Positions 1 to 10,200 of a stretch of DNA of 21,500 nucleotides are shown here, piece after piece. A model generated the notes under the pieces. It ran no database searches. It worked only from the letters and a program-made list of their open reading frames with translations, and was not told where the DNA came from. Within the stretch, counting starts at the first letter, position 1. Each line of letters opens with the position of its first letter. The DNA comes from Glandiceps talaboti (lineage: Eukaryota; Hemichordata; Enteropneusta; Spengelidae). The translations under genes were made by a program, and so were the position numbers. The DNA lies in assembly GCF_964340395.1 (NCBI RefSeq), contig NC_135571.1:13854546-13876045 (forward strand). The letters run 5' to 3'.

Positions 1-21
1 ATAATCTTGTAATATACATAC

Positions 22-576
22 CTGTCAAATAGATGTGTCTTTCCACTGTCATGTAAGGTTGTCCTGGCATGGTAAGACAGACTTGACATGTCAACGCGAA
101 AATGTTTTATTGTGTCACATGAGACCTCTTTAGTAATTTCGCACAAAAAAACAGTTGTAGCCATTCGTTCTCTATTCCAAAATACACATTTATGTGACCA
201 GTAACCATCGCTTGACAAATAACACATTTTGTTTTCCATCTTTTTACCCAATTCAAACGTTGCAGACCAGTCAAGTGTGTGTTGCTTGGGTCTGTATACT
301 GTATCTATCCATCCCACCGCGTCCCGAGTCAGTACAAGTTTGATATCGAATTGAGCATCGCCCTCCCAGGCAGCAATGAATACAGCACTATAAGTGCCGT
401 TACCGTAATCGATGACACTCCCTGCTGTTCTCATCATCTTCTTCTTCGGGTTGAACATAACAGGGAAGAAGAAGTCACCACCACGACTTCTCTTACGACC
501 AGTCTTGTCGAATGTTTCTATGGTAACTGTAATTGTATCGCCTATTGTGATATTTTGGTGAATACTTAACATTAAT
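22..576 (-). CDS. NXPE-like gene, exon 3 (neurexophilin-like domain)
   Basis: Internal exon of an NXPE-family protein. The minus strand stays open for 555 nt between an acceptor (CTCAACAG, ending at 577) and a donor (CAG|GTATGT, GT at 21-20). It starts and ends in phase 2, so it is a symmetric exon of 184 full codons. Family hallmarks in order are ITIGDTITVTIETFD, the GR..RGGDFFF segment, NGTYSAVFIAAWEGD, KLVLTRDAV, a cysteine series (NKMC, HKC, FLC, VSC), and a closing SYHARTTLHDSGKTHLFDR segment. NXPE proteins are luminal or secreted Golgi-type proteins with an N-terminal neurexophilin-like domain and a C-terminal PC-esterase domain. The esterase half would lie beyond the left edge. NIT and NGT are possible N-glycosylation sites. 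The reading frame has no frameshift or stop. Assignment rests on remembered family pattern, not a search. Confidence 0.9.
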
Positions 577-739
577 CTGTTGAGGTTAAACACAGGAAAT
601 ACAGTATATCACAGCCTGTAGTAATAGTAATAGTAATATCCAAATATTAACTGATTTGCTGGGATGCTGGGATGATCTACAGATTAGTTTCTTATTTAGG
701 GGATATCATATCAGTATTGCTTGTTGAGAAAGATTGGGA
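577..739. other. Start of intron 2 flank, nothing recognised
   Basis: Sequence upstream of the exon 3 acceptor. It contains the polypyrimidine-like acceptor tract (577-600) and a short (TAG/TAA)-type low-complexity patch near 620-640. No coding signal was seen. Confidence 0.6.
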
Positions 740-852
740 GGTTGGTTGGTTGGTTGGTTGGTTGGTTAGATTGGTGGTGGTTGGTTGGTTGGTTGGTTGG
801 TTGGTTGGTTGGATGGATGGATGGTTGGTTGGTTGGTTGGTTGGTTGGTTGG

Positions 853-906
<54 letters not shown>
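740..906. repeat. (GGTT)n then (TTGA)n compound microsatellite
   Basis: GGTT repeats occupy 740-767 and resume from about 779, with a short GGAT patch near 811-822. They pass into TTGA/ATTG repeats from about 854 to 906. An apparent ORF over this block (W-L-V-G repeats) is only the repeat read as codons. Confidence 0.95.
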
Positions 907-2385
907 ACTCACTATCTTGGTAAGCAAAGATCATCATAACTCCTAGCTCATTATTCATATGTAAACAATAATGCACATGCATTTTGTGAGTGATTGTTCA
1001 CAGTATACTGGAAGGGTTGCCATTTAGTTATCAAGTTGTCAGATAAGGGTGATACGACAGCGTGTAGTAGATTCACACCCCATTTGTGTAGATCCACCAG
1101 CTTGAGGAGTCTAGACGTGCGTAGTAACATCTAAACAGTACCGTAGCCTGCGGGGGGGGGGGAGGGGGACAGCTGCCCCCCTGAGAATTGGGGAAAAAAA
1201 GCAAAATCGTTATTTACGTGATGATACTAGCATGCGCGATTTAAATTGATGGTTCACTAAAGTCAGAAGTGACTGTACACTGACTCCTCGCTAATATATA
1301 TGTATCTTATATCTCTATTGTACACTGGCTTAACTTTGAATAAAAATGTGTCGAGTTAAAAATTGTAACTTCTTTGTGCGGGAAAGTACAAAAGAAGTTC
1401 ACGTCATGCACTCTGCATTTTCCGTGAGTAACAGTAGTCTTGAAAGTCTCCTTCATTTGAAGATAGCAAGTCGTAATAATGTTAGAGATTGAAACTCCAA
1501 AAAAATGACGGAAAAATCTTGTTCCTTATATTAAAACATTTACTGATAAAACGGCAGACCTCTTTTTGGAATATTTGGTGGCCCTGAGAAATATAAACTA
1601 GCTACGTTGTCTTTGGTTTACAATGTTGTTTGATATAATTATCTCATTGGACACTGACATTGGACAGCTCACCTTGGATTCCAACATAAAGGAGGGCCTT
1701 AAAAGTTTTGGGAGTTGGGTAAAGAAAATGATTATTTCGTTGTGTTACTTATTTGAGAAAGCACCATCCAATTTTTTTAATTATTATTTAAAAGTTTGTT
1801 GTTTTTTACTTTGAATGTGATATCTTTTCGGCAACTACACTGAATGATGCGACATTAGGGCAGGGAAAATGAAAAAGCTGTTCAACCTACCCATATAATT
1901 GTTTTTGGTGATGGGTAATATATCCTCACTTTATATTTTCTGAATAGTACATGTAACAATATACATTTGAGTCTATTCCAAATTATATAATATCTTATAC
2001 AGTGGTTTACTTGGCTCTGCTGATGCGTACAAGCATGGATTGAGATTAAATTAAGCTGTTGCATATCCAATGTGCACTAAAAGAATTGAGCAAAAGTTTA
2101 CGACCATGGGAGTGGGCTGAACAGTCATAGGGCCATCAAAGTCTGAAAGTCTTGAAATGTTTTGCTCTTTACTTGGGATTTTTTTGGAACCAAATTAAAC
2201 TTCAGGAGAAGTCCTTTACCAAGTGCACATCCGCAAAATATCTTTCAGCTTTGCCACAACAACATATACTTCCAGGTAATATGTAATGTATAGCATAATT
2301 GTTTCAATTCTGGTATTTTATTACCATATTCAAGCACTATATGTCTATGGTTTGATATCTTATGCCTCTAAATGGCCTCCTACAC
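907..2385. other. Intron 2 sequence, no gene recognised
   Basis: AT-rich intronic DNA. A GC-skewed patch at about 1150-1192 (a G10 run, AGGGGGACAGCTGCCCCCC, then GGGG) resembles the ends of decayed DNA transposons, but no partner end was found. Short ORFs here (for example 1623-1814) have no recognisable domain or splice support. Confidence 0.5.
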
Positions 2386-2790
2386 TGTCTTATTTCTATT
2401 TTTCACCTTTGGAGTTGTGTCTCCAATCAGTAGCAATCAAGGTGATAATTGTCTTTCTCCCAAAACAAGATGGATGGTGTCTGGTTAAATACCTCCCTGG
2501 ATAGGTTAGAGCTAATTAGAGACATCTCCGTATAAGTGCCGGAAATACACATCCTGTGGAAAGTAATCTCATTCGGAGTATTATTGTTGTTGGCCAGCAC
2601 TGTTATTTTAATGTAACATATTGTACCACATAATTGTATATCTCCACTTTAGCATAGGTGACAGAAGAGGTGGCTAATATAATGCTTGAGTTTCATTTGG
2701 TGGGCTTAACATTTTTTGAGAAGAGAGGGTGAGAGGAGCTACAACATTTATTTAACCTTGAATTGTGTACATTTCCTAACTGTAGCTATG
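2386..2790 (+). repeat. Dispersed repeat family A, copy 1
   Basis: Aligns, with small gaps, to the reverse complement of about 17130-17545. Shared landmarks in the same order are a TTTTCA..TTTGGAG..TGTCTC block, CAATCAGTA.GAATCA-like sequence, GGTGATAATTGTCTTTCT, CAAAACAAGAT, a 27-nt exact block (2501-2527 against 17409-17435), TGTACCA.ATAATT.TATAT, GAGTTTCATTTGG and CTTAACATTTTTTGAGA. No terminal repeats or tail were found, so the superfamily is undetermined. End points are approximate. Confidence 0.8.
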
Positions 2791-3143
2791 CAGACAAATT
2801 GCAAGAGATAGTATCAAGATGACTGAATAAGTTCTATCTAAACTCGACCTAAATTATTTTGCTATCATTATATATGATTTGTTTTATCCAGCATTGTGAA
2901 AAAATGGAATTCTACCTCCCTACCCAACGTGATGGATTAGGTTGCCCGTTGACCAGCTTTTTTATTTTTTCTAGCCTTACATATGATATTTAATTGCGTA
3001 TGCTAAAATAGATATTATGTAAATTGTATGTAAATTAGCCTCTATTCTAAATTTTAAATGCATGATTGCACCAAGACAAAGTTCTGCCCCCCCTGGCAAT
3101 TTGGTCAGGCTCCGGCTCTGCTAAACGACTAGCTGGGGCCCAA

Positions 3144-3232
<89 letters not shown>

Positions 3233-3238
<6 letters not shown>

Positions 3239-3403
3239 TTGGTAGTACTGGAACTCTTTCTTGGTTGTAACTCGGAGTTTCACGCATGGTGCGATCATCA
3301 GACACTCATCAGACACTCATCAGACACTGAGTGTCTGATGATCGCACCATGCGTGAAACTCCGAGTTACAACCAAGAAAGAGTTCCAGTACTACCAAAAC
3401 TAT
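3233..3403. repeat. Perfect 76-bp inverted repeat, left copy
   Basis: Arms 3233-3308 and 3328-3403 are exact reverse complements with a 19-nt loop (3309-3327) made of CATCAGACACT-type repeats. Extruded as DNA or transcribed as RNA this would give a long uninterrupted hairpin next to an 87-bp (AT)n tract. Matching ORFs on both strands are by-products of the palindrome. Confidence 0.97.
3335..3367 (+). ncRNA. Hammerhead-ribozyme-like core, left copy (hypothesis)
   Basis: Reads CTGATGA (3335-3341), a 13-nt block with a CGCA/TGCG stem and CCA loop (3342-3354), GAAA (3355-3358), then ACT/AGT pairing as a 3-bp helix III around CCG, and GTT with predicted cleavage after 3367. Helix I is only TGT/ACA. 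Type I hammerheads with short helix III are known in Penelope-like elements and retrozymes. Against the call: the 10.1-11.1 pair would be U-U instead of a Watson-Crick pair, and the perfect palindrome would compete for folding. Confidence 0.3.
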
Positions 3404-3527
3404 TACGCTCTGCCACTGCGGTATAGAGCACTGTCTTAGCAGATTGATACTCACCGAGTTATATATATATATATATATATATAGAAAAGTTCTTTTTTTT
3501 TTTTTTTTTTTTTTTTTAATTTTTTTT

Positions 3528-3533
3528 TTTATT
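3528..3533 (-). promoter_or_regulatory. AATAAA polyadenylation signal of the LINE
   Basis: TTTATT on the plus strand reads AATAAA on the LINE sense strand, directly in front of its A tail. Because the LINE is sense to the host gene, this signal could also end host transcripts within intron 2. Confidence 0.7.
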
Positions 3534-3670
3534 TACGTACAAAACAAAGAAGTATACAGCACACAAGGAAAAACAGAACGAAAAGAATACTAAGAAAGGC
3601 TAGAGAAAATTTGACTTGCATCCAAAGAGTTTGATTTTTTGGAAAAAAACAAACAAACAAAAAACAGCAA

Positions 3671-6600
3671 CTAGACTTCAACTAATGACGTGTTCGTATT
3701 TACACAAAATTGGTGCAAAGGTAGCCACTTCATTTGATGGAAATTTACTTTATCATTTGCCCTAGCATTAAATAGTTCTATATTATATATGTTACAAAGT
3801 AATAAATTGAATTCCCTAAAGGATGGTTTCTGTTCCTTTAATTTTACCCAATAGATATATTTCCGAATAACTAAAGAAACAAAATTTATAATCATTCTTT
3901 CTTGTGGGTCACCAAGAATCATACATAGCTTAGACGGAAATGATGACAACCTTAGCGAATTACCCATTACATTGATAACTTCGCCCCACAGGGCCTTAGT
4001 ATCCTTACATTTAAAAAAAAGGTGTTCCAACGTTTCTGGTTCTTCTTGACAAATCCCACAAAGAAATTTTGGGTACTTTGCTGGATTAAAATGATGAAGT
4101 TGCTGATTTGTATAAAGAATATTATGTAAAAGCTTGAATTGGAATTCTCTTGACTTACTTTCATTGGAAACTTTAAAACTAAGCTCATACAACTTTTTCC
4201 AATTTAGGCCAGTTAAAGTTAAACATTTCTCTAGGGTTTCCTCAGTGTTTGGCTTCACAATTCTATTTTCTAAAAGTTTACTCTTTAGAACCGTCTTTGA
4301 AAGTGACTCAAACAAAATTCTTTCATTTCCAATATTAATATAAATATCGTTAATTGAATGCCCTAACTGCTTAGCTTTTAAAAAATCTGGGATAGAATGT
4401 ATCAATCCCATCCATTTCAGTTTGTGATTTAAAGTCAACCCCTTCTGTTCAAATATATGCCATGGAACTAACGATTGGCCATGAAAAAAATCCGACACAG
4501 AGGAAAAACCCACTTCCTGGAATTTGCCATAGAACACAGACTTCCTATCTACTAAGATGTGTTTATTATTCCAAATCAACTGATCATGATCCTTGTCCCC
4601 CAAGTTATTTACTTCGGACCAAATATCCAGACACTCACCGATGAAATCTGTCAGGTACACAGGTAAAAGCGTTCTTTTAAAGTTACATTTCAATAAAAGC
4701 GGTCCCCCAACGTTCTTAATCTTATCAAGTACTAACATTTTCCAAGGGTGAATACAATCATTACAAAATAATTGTTTAAGTATAAGAATCCTTTGAGCAC
4801 TCTTCATAAGAAAAAGGTCAGGCATTTTGAGACCACCATGGCCCACCTCCCCAATCATAACTTTTCTAGCAACCCTATCCCTTCCCTCCCATAGAAAATC
4901 ATAAATTAATTTGTGTATTTCATTTATTATGTCATTTGGTATCGTCGTATTAATCAAAATATAGGTCAGTTTCGAGAGCGCTAATGTTTTTATAACTTGA
5001 ATTTTTCCAATAAGACTTAATTTTCTACATTTCCATTGCTTTAATATATTTTTTAGATTTTCTATTGGTTTTGTAAGATTCTCCAATTGGGCAGCAGCTT
5101 TATTGTGTGAAAAATGTATACCAACAATTTTAATGGTTGAGGTGGGCCATCTGACCCCGAAATGCCTGTCCTTCCGGGTGCTCCAGTTACCAAGCCAGAC
5201 AGCTTCACATTTCTCAATATTAATCTTTAAACCTGAAATATCGTCAAACTTTCCAAGGACTTTAAACAGAACGTTGGCTGACTCCACAGAGTCTAAAAAA
5301 CATGTCATATCATCGGCAAAAGCAGATTCTTTGGCTTCAAAACCTGGGACCCTTATACCCTTAATATCTGAATTAGATTTAATAGTAAATAACAGTGTTT
5401 CTAAAACCAAAATAAAAAGAAGAGGAGATAGGGGGTCTCCTTGCCTGACTCCCCGTTCAATTCTAAAATAGCCGGTACTATATCCATTATTCATAACCGT
5501 GCATTCAATATTACAATATAAAGCTTTGACCCACTTAATAAAAGAAGCGCCAAAATTGAAATGATCCAGAACTTTAAAAAGAAATTCCCAGCACACCGTG
5601 TCAAATGCTTTTTCGAAGTCAATTGCCAATAAAATACCTGGTATTGATTTTTCTGAAGTATAATGGAAAATTTCATCAATAAATCTGATATAGTCACCAA
5701 TTTTTCTACCTTTTACAAAAGCCGACTGAGTTATTCCTATAATAGATGGAAGGGTTTGTTCCATTCGGCGAGCCAAACATTTAGACACAAGTTTCATATC
5801 AAAATTCATTAAAGAGATGGGCCTCCAATTCTTTAGAAATTGTTGGTCTCTCCCTGGTTTCTCTATTAAAGTGATTATACTTTGTCTCTGTGAGTTGGAA
5901 AATTCTCCACGAAAATAACCCAAATTTAAAGCATCTAAAACAAACTGGCCTACAACTGGCCAAAAAGTAACATAAAATTCCTTTGTCAGACCATCATTAC
6001 CTGGACTTTTATTTTTAGGAAACGTGTTTAAGACCTGGTATAACTCATCCATGGTTAATGGACCATCGCAAATATTACTCTGCTCTGGTAGTAGCCTTGG
6101 TAGATCCTGACTCAAGAAATCTTTCATTTTAGCTACAACGGTATTACTTTTCCTATATAAATCTAAATAAAATACCTTAATTTCCTTGAGAATCTCACTA
6201 GGCTTTTCTAAAGTGTTGGTTTCTTTATTCTTCAACCTCCGAATAATTGTTTTATTTTTCTTTGCCTTTTCCAGACCAAGAAAATACTTGTTATTTTTTT
6301 CACCTTTTTCATACCACAGAGCACGTGAACGAATAATGGAACCTTGCATAATATAATCGTATTCTTTTTCTAGTTCTCCCTTGGCTACTTCCAGATGTCT
6401 ATAATTTTCTTCACTTGGAGTGTCAGAACAAATGTTATCCAAATTCTTAACTTTACTTTCAAGATCTGCAATCTTATCCCTTCTAAGTTTAGCTTTTTCT
6501 TTGCTATATGAGATAGTAAATTCACGAATTTTAAACTTTAAAAACTCCCAAATAATGATCTTATTTTCACTAGTACAATTATGAGCCCACAAATCAATAC

Positions 6601-7444
6601 TATCACTTAGGTTTTTTGTAAACCTTTCATCATGAATAAGACTTTCATTAAATTTCCAATGACCCGGGCCACGCTTACAATCGTCGTTCTGTAAAATTAA
6701 TGAAACAGCTGAATGATCGGAATCCACACCTGGAATTATCTCAATTGTTTTCACACTTTGTTGCAAGCAATCAGAAATCAAAAAATAATCTAATCTACTT
6801 TGAATCAAGTTTGGAAGGCGTCGCCGCCAAGTAAAACCTTTTTTATCCCCATGAAAAACCCGCCAAATGTCGATCAATTCATGATTCACCAACATCTGAT
6901 CTATTTGTTGAATAGAGTTCTTCCAAGTTTTGGGGTTCCCTCCTGATCTATCAAGATGCACATCAAGAGCAAAGTTGAAATCCCCCCCAAAAATCACAAA
7001 AGTAGAAGGGTCAGAGCAGTTTTCAGTCAACAGCTTTGCAATGGTCTTCATGAATGAATTGTGGTTTTGTTCAACGTTTGGAGCATACACATTTAGGAGA
7101 ATGTAGGGAGAATCATCCAACTCAGCGGCAATGAAAATATACCTTCCATCCTCATCAATAATTACATTTTTGATCAGTACACTATTAATATTATTTATAA
7201 TTGTCATGACCCCTCTGCTGTTATTTGCCCCGTGAGCAAACCAACACTTGCCAAGAAACTGCTTACTCCAAAAGTCGATGTCCGCATTACAACTATGTGT
7301 CTCCTGAAGAAAAACTACATTAGATTTTTTTACAGTTAACCATTTACACAATTTTCTGCGCTTACTTAAATTACGAAGACCCCTGGTGTTAAATGTTAAA
7401 CAACGTAAATTCATGGAAGAACGGAAAACATTATTATAGTGCAA
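3671..7444 (-). CDS. LINE ORF2: AP-endonuclease, reverse transcriptase, zinc knuckle
   Basis: A 1257-residue protein that nicks target DNA and copies the element RNA. The apurinic-type endonuclease spans about 12-250, with LTFNTRG, LQETH (E48), NVYAPN (118-123), GGDFNF (D155, N157), RLDY (217-220) and SDH (242-244). A Lys/Glu-rich coil-like linker spans about 300-400. Reverse transcriptase spans about 450-780: KSPGNDG (479-485), RPISL (541-545), motif A AIDFEKAFD (D609), motif B RQGDPLSPLLF (667-677), catalytic FADD (709-712), and SGLKIN. A C-terminal CX2CX8HX4C knuckle uses C1129, C1132, H1141 and C1146. No RNase H domain is seen. All key residues are present with no stop or frameshift, so activity is plausible. 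Translation may start at Met11 (7414), just before the endonuclease. The FADD and GGLKMPDL style favours the L1/Tx1 group; exact clade not determined. Confidence 0.97.
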   Translation of the reverse strand: MHYNNVFRSSMNLRCLTFNTRGLRNLSKRRKLCKWLTVKKSNVVFLQETHSCNADIDFWSKQFLGKCWFAHGANNSRGVMTIINNINSVLIKNVIIDEDGRYIFIAAELDDSPYILLNVYAPNVEQNHNSFMKTIAKLLTENCSDPSTFVIFGGDFNFALDVHLDRSGGNPKTWKNSIQQIDQMLVNHELIDIWRVFHGDKKGFTWRRRLPNLIQSRLDYFLISDCLQQSVKTIEIIPGVDSDHSAVSLILQNDDCKRGPGHWKFNESLIHDERFTKNLSDSIDLWAHNCTSENKIIIWEFLKFKIREFTISYSKEKAKLRRDKIADLESKVKNLDNICSDTPSEENYRHLEVAKGELEKEYDYIMQGSIIRSRALWYEKGEKNNKYFLGLEKAKKNKTIIRRLKNKETNTLEKPSEILKEIKVFYLDLYRKSNTVVAKMKDFLSQDLPRLLPEQSNICDGPLTMDELYQVLNTFPKNKSPGNDGLTKEFYVTFWPVVGQFVLDALNLGYFRGEFSNSQRQSIITLIEKPGRDQQFLKNWRPISLMNFDMKLVSKCLARRMEQTLPSIIGITQSAFVKGRKIGDYIRFIDEIFHYTSEKSIPGILLAIDFEKAFDTVCWEFLFKVLDHFNFGASFIKWVKALYCNIECTVMNNGYSTGYFRIERGVRQGDPLSPLLFILVLETLLFTIKSNSDIKGIRVPGFEAKESAFADDMTCFLDSVESANVLFKVLGKFDDISGLKINIEKCEAVWLGNWSTRKDRHFGVRWPTSTIKIVGIHFSHNKAAAQLENLTKPIENLKNILKQWKCRKLSLIGKIQVIKTLALSKLTYILINTTIPNDIINEIHKLIYDFLWEGRDRVARKVMIGEVGHGGLKMPDLFLMKSAQRILILKQLFCNDCIHPWKMLVLDKIKNVGGPLLLKCNFKRTLLPVYLTDFIGECLDIWSEVNNLGDKDHDQLIWNNKHILVDRKSVFYGKFQEVGFSSVSDFFHGQSLVPWHIFEQKGLTLNHKLKWMGLIHSIPDFLKAKQLGHSINDIYINIGNERILFESLSKTVLKSKLLENRIVKPNTEETLEKCLTLTGLNWKKLYELSFKVSNESKSREFQFKLLHNILYTNQQLHHFNPAKYPKFLCGICQEEPETLEHLFFKCKDTKALWGEVINVMGNSLRLSSFPSKLCMILGDPQERMIINFVSLVIRKYIYWVKLKEQKPSFREFNLLLCNIYNIELFNARANDKVNFHQMKWLPLHQFCVNTNTSLVEV

Positions 7445-8242
7445 ATTCGATGCAAGTCAAAACAAAAGAACAACATGAAAAGGTGAGGGAGCAAAAGAGT
7501 ACGGCGACAGAGGAACCAACACAAGCGAAAAGAAGGCAATGACATACAAAGGCACAGGCACAGACACATTACAAAAGAAGGAAAACACGAGAAAAACACA
7601 AAAGATGTCCAGGTGAAAGGAGCACCGAACAGGTGGGAAAAGCAAACTGCCGCAACAGATAAAGCACCCGTCCACCCAAATCCTCTCTCAATGTAGTAAA
7701 CACTACTGAAAATACAGAAAGATTACTTTAAAATCTACCTACTAACTGGAAACAGACATGCTTGTTCATAATTCTTTCCATTATAGACAAGGCAACACTT
7801 CCAACATCGATGAAAACGTAACCCAAATTTAGTTAAACACACATACCGCTAACAACACAAACTAATGCCACGTGTAAACTGTGTTTGCTGTCAAAATAAC
7901 ATTATCTCTGAAATAGAACTTGGAAAAATAAAAAAAATAAAAACATTAAAGCATGCATCTACTACACGCAATGCTATGGCTTGAAAAAAAAAAAACATTA
8001 TTGAAACGGACTATAAATGTTTCTGAACCATTAACTGTAAACAGTTCTTTGTAAAAATAGTTCACGGATGAATTTTTTCATGGTGTACAACGTGATTATG
8101 GACGTAAGTTACAACTAATAGGCAGTGTACTCCATAACTTCAATTGTTCCGACAACGAGTAGCAGCCAAGGATAATATCCCAATTGGGTAGACATCGACA
8201 TGTACAACAATGACAGACGAATTCTTACTCTTCATCCTGGCC
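7445..8242 (-). other. LINE 5' leader region
   Basis: About 798 bp between the ORF2 start and the right direct repeat. On the element's sense strand it is pyrimidine-rich close to ORF2. It contains only short overlapping ORFs (for example 7675-7457 and 7599-7411) without recognisable coiled-coil, RRM or zinc-knuckle features. It may be a genuine 5' UTR with internal promoter, or the remnant left by 5' truncation that removed ORF1. Confidence 0.6.
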
Positions 8243-9201
<959 letters not shown>

Positions 9202-9392
9202 TTTGTTGTTTCTGATGACGTCACTCCTAAAGATCCATTTATGACCTCAAAGATCTGTTTACTTGTCTGATTGGTGTATATAAGTGTAGGAATGGGTTTA
9301 TAGGATCCAATAGTATTGTTTGACTGACATATTTTATCAAATCGTAGCGGGTCCTTTTGATTTACCGTGGTACTGGGAATGGGTGTCTCTTT
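9202..9392 (-). CDS. NXPE-like gene, exon 2 (luminal linker)
   Basis: Exon of 191 nt on the minus strand between acceptor TATTTTCACAG (AG at 9394-9393) and donor AA|GTATGT (GT at 9201-9200). It starts in phase 0 and ends in phase 2. The final AA joins the first A of exon 3 to make a Lys codon, giving TSSETTK followed by LMLSIHQNITIGD across the junction, which is the usual NXPE transition from linker to neurexophilin-like domain. The 63 codons begin KETPIPSTTVNQKDPLRF. They carry possible N-glycosylation sites NNT, NQT and NGS and one cysteine, as expected for an extracytoplasmic stalk. The exon lacks strong standalone homology, so the call depends on splice sites, phase agreement and position. 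A cDNA read across the 9202/576 junction would settle it. Confidence 0.75.
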
Positions 9393-10065
9393 CTGTGAAA
9401 ATAGAATTAAGGAAATCAGTACATATGATAGTGTTATAACTCAAGTTACATTTATACATTTCTGGACGTCATATTTGCTATCAAAAAGTCAAATGTACAC
9501 ACAGTGTTCTACTTACGAACGCTCACATTAAATTCTTTAAAATTGTGAATGTAGCTAGCTTTCATTGCATAGGCAAAGCTTTAAAAAAAATGTTTGTTTC
9601 CGATACCATTACTTCAGAAAATAAATCGGTTCTCATGGAGAGAGCCATATTTTAGAAAATGGCATTGGGGGAGGGTCACATTTTACTTTGACTTACTGTA
9701 TTGTCTAACTTAGCATTATTTCGTGATTATGGCTCTATGCTTAGCTGTCTACAAACTACGTGCAATATAGCCGGTAGTGACCCCTCATCAAAAGATAACA
9801 TTATTTTGATCGTCGACGCTGTACTTTGCATTGCTATTAGCAATGTATATAGGATGCTCAAACATGTTTCGCTTCTACTATAGCGTCCTTGTAACCATGG
9901 TAATGAACACCCCAATGTTGCCTTAAATTATGGTTTAGGATGTGGTTAGTTATCATAATATCAGACCATATCATCAAATCGCTGCTGACAACCATTTAGC
10001 ATATAGTGAACAGTATCTTCACTACATATACCAGTACCATGGTGGTAGTATTTGGGGAAATAATC
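9393..10065. other. Intron 1, no gene recognised
   Basis: AT-rich sequence next to the exon 2 acceptor. Small ORFs near 9701-9915 on both strands overlap each other and have no domain or splice support. A palindrome-like GTAACCATGGTAAT lies near 9894. Confidence 0.5.
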
Positions 10066-10200
10066 AATGCTTTTAACACTTTCAACATGGTGGCAGCGGT
10101 GGGATTAATTCCTTTAAACAATTTATTCTGAGACTAGTGTCCTTTTCCATGTCTGGCAGCATTCAAACCAATGCATGTTTTTGAAATATTTTAACAGGGG
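10066..10200 (+). repeat. Dispersed repeat family B, copy 1
   Basis: Matches the reverse complement of about 19190-19325. Shared blocks in order: ACTTTCA.CATGGTGGCAGC followed by GGTGGGATT, then ATT.TG.GACT.GTGTCCTTTT, CTG.CAGCATT and GGAGGGTCAT. Class unknown. The 10197-10206 G-rich string also recurs in other repeats, so the right boundary is uncertain. Confidence 0.7.

Larger units (their letters stand above)
3019..3495 (+). repeat. Flanking direct repeat, left copy (hairpin element)
   Basis: A 477-bp block repeated at 8243-8737. Outside the two (AT)n tracts no difference was seen by eye. Order: a 130-bp unique head beginning GTAAATTGTATGTAAATTAG, (AT)n at 3149-3235, a perfect inverted repeat (3233-3308 and 3328-3403), a unique tail with CTGCCACTGCGGTATAGAGC, a second (AT)n at 3460-3483, then GAAAAGTTCTTT. 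The T-rich end runs into the poly-T complement of the LINE tail. It lies immediately at the 3' side of the LINE and is best read as the left target-site duplication. Confidence 0.95.
3496..8242 (-). mobile_element. L1/Tx1-type LINE, intact, in intron 2
   Basis: About 4.75 kb between the two direct repeats, in minus orientation and therefore sense to the host NXPE-like gene. The 3' end has AATAAA (complement at 3528-3533) embedded in a poly-A tail seen as poly-T at 3493-3530, broken by one AA. The body carries one long ORF for endonuclease plus reverse transcriptase. Non-LTR elements of this class insert by target-primed reverse transcription. The plus-strand junction TTCTTT|ATT at 8737/8738 resembles the T-rich/A-rich nick site used by L1-type endonucleases. 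An intact ORF and matching flanks imply recent insertion. About 800 bp precede the ORF, with no ORF1-like protein seen. Confidence 0.88.

Noticed and set aside
121-180. Suspected frameshift in the T run of NXPE-like exon 3
   Set aside because: Recount gives seven A on the plus strand, and the frame runs through TTVFLCEITKEVSC without a break.
279-569. Plus-strand ORF of 96 residues
   Set aside because: Antisense shadow of NXPE-like exon 3, which has clear family motifs and splice sites on the minus strand.
1140-1200. GC-rich patch resembling a hAT-type transposon end
   Set aside because: No matching second end or target duplication was found in the window.
3047-3439. Repeated ORFs with Ile-Tyr runs in both direct repeats
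   Set aside because: They arise from (AT)n and the palindrome. The same peptide appears on both strands because the arms are inverted copies.
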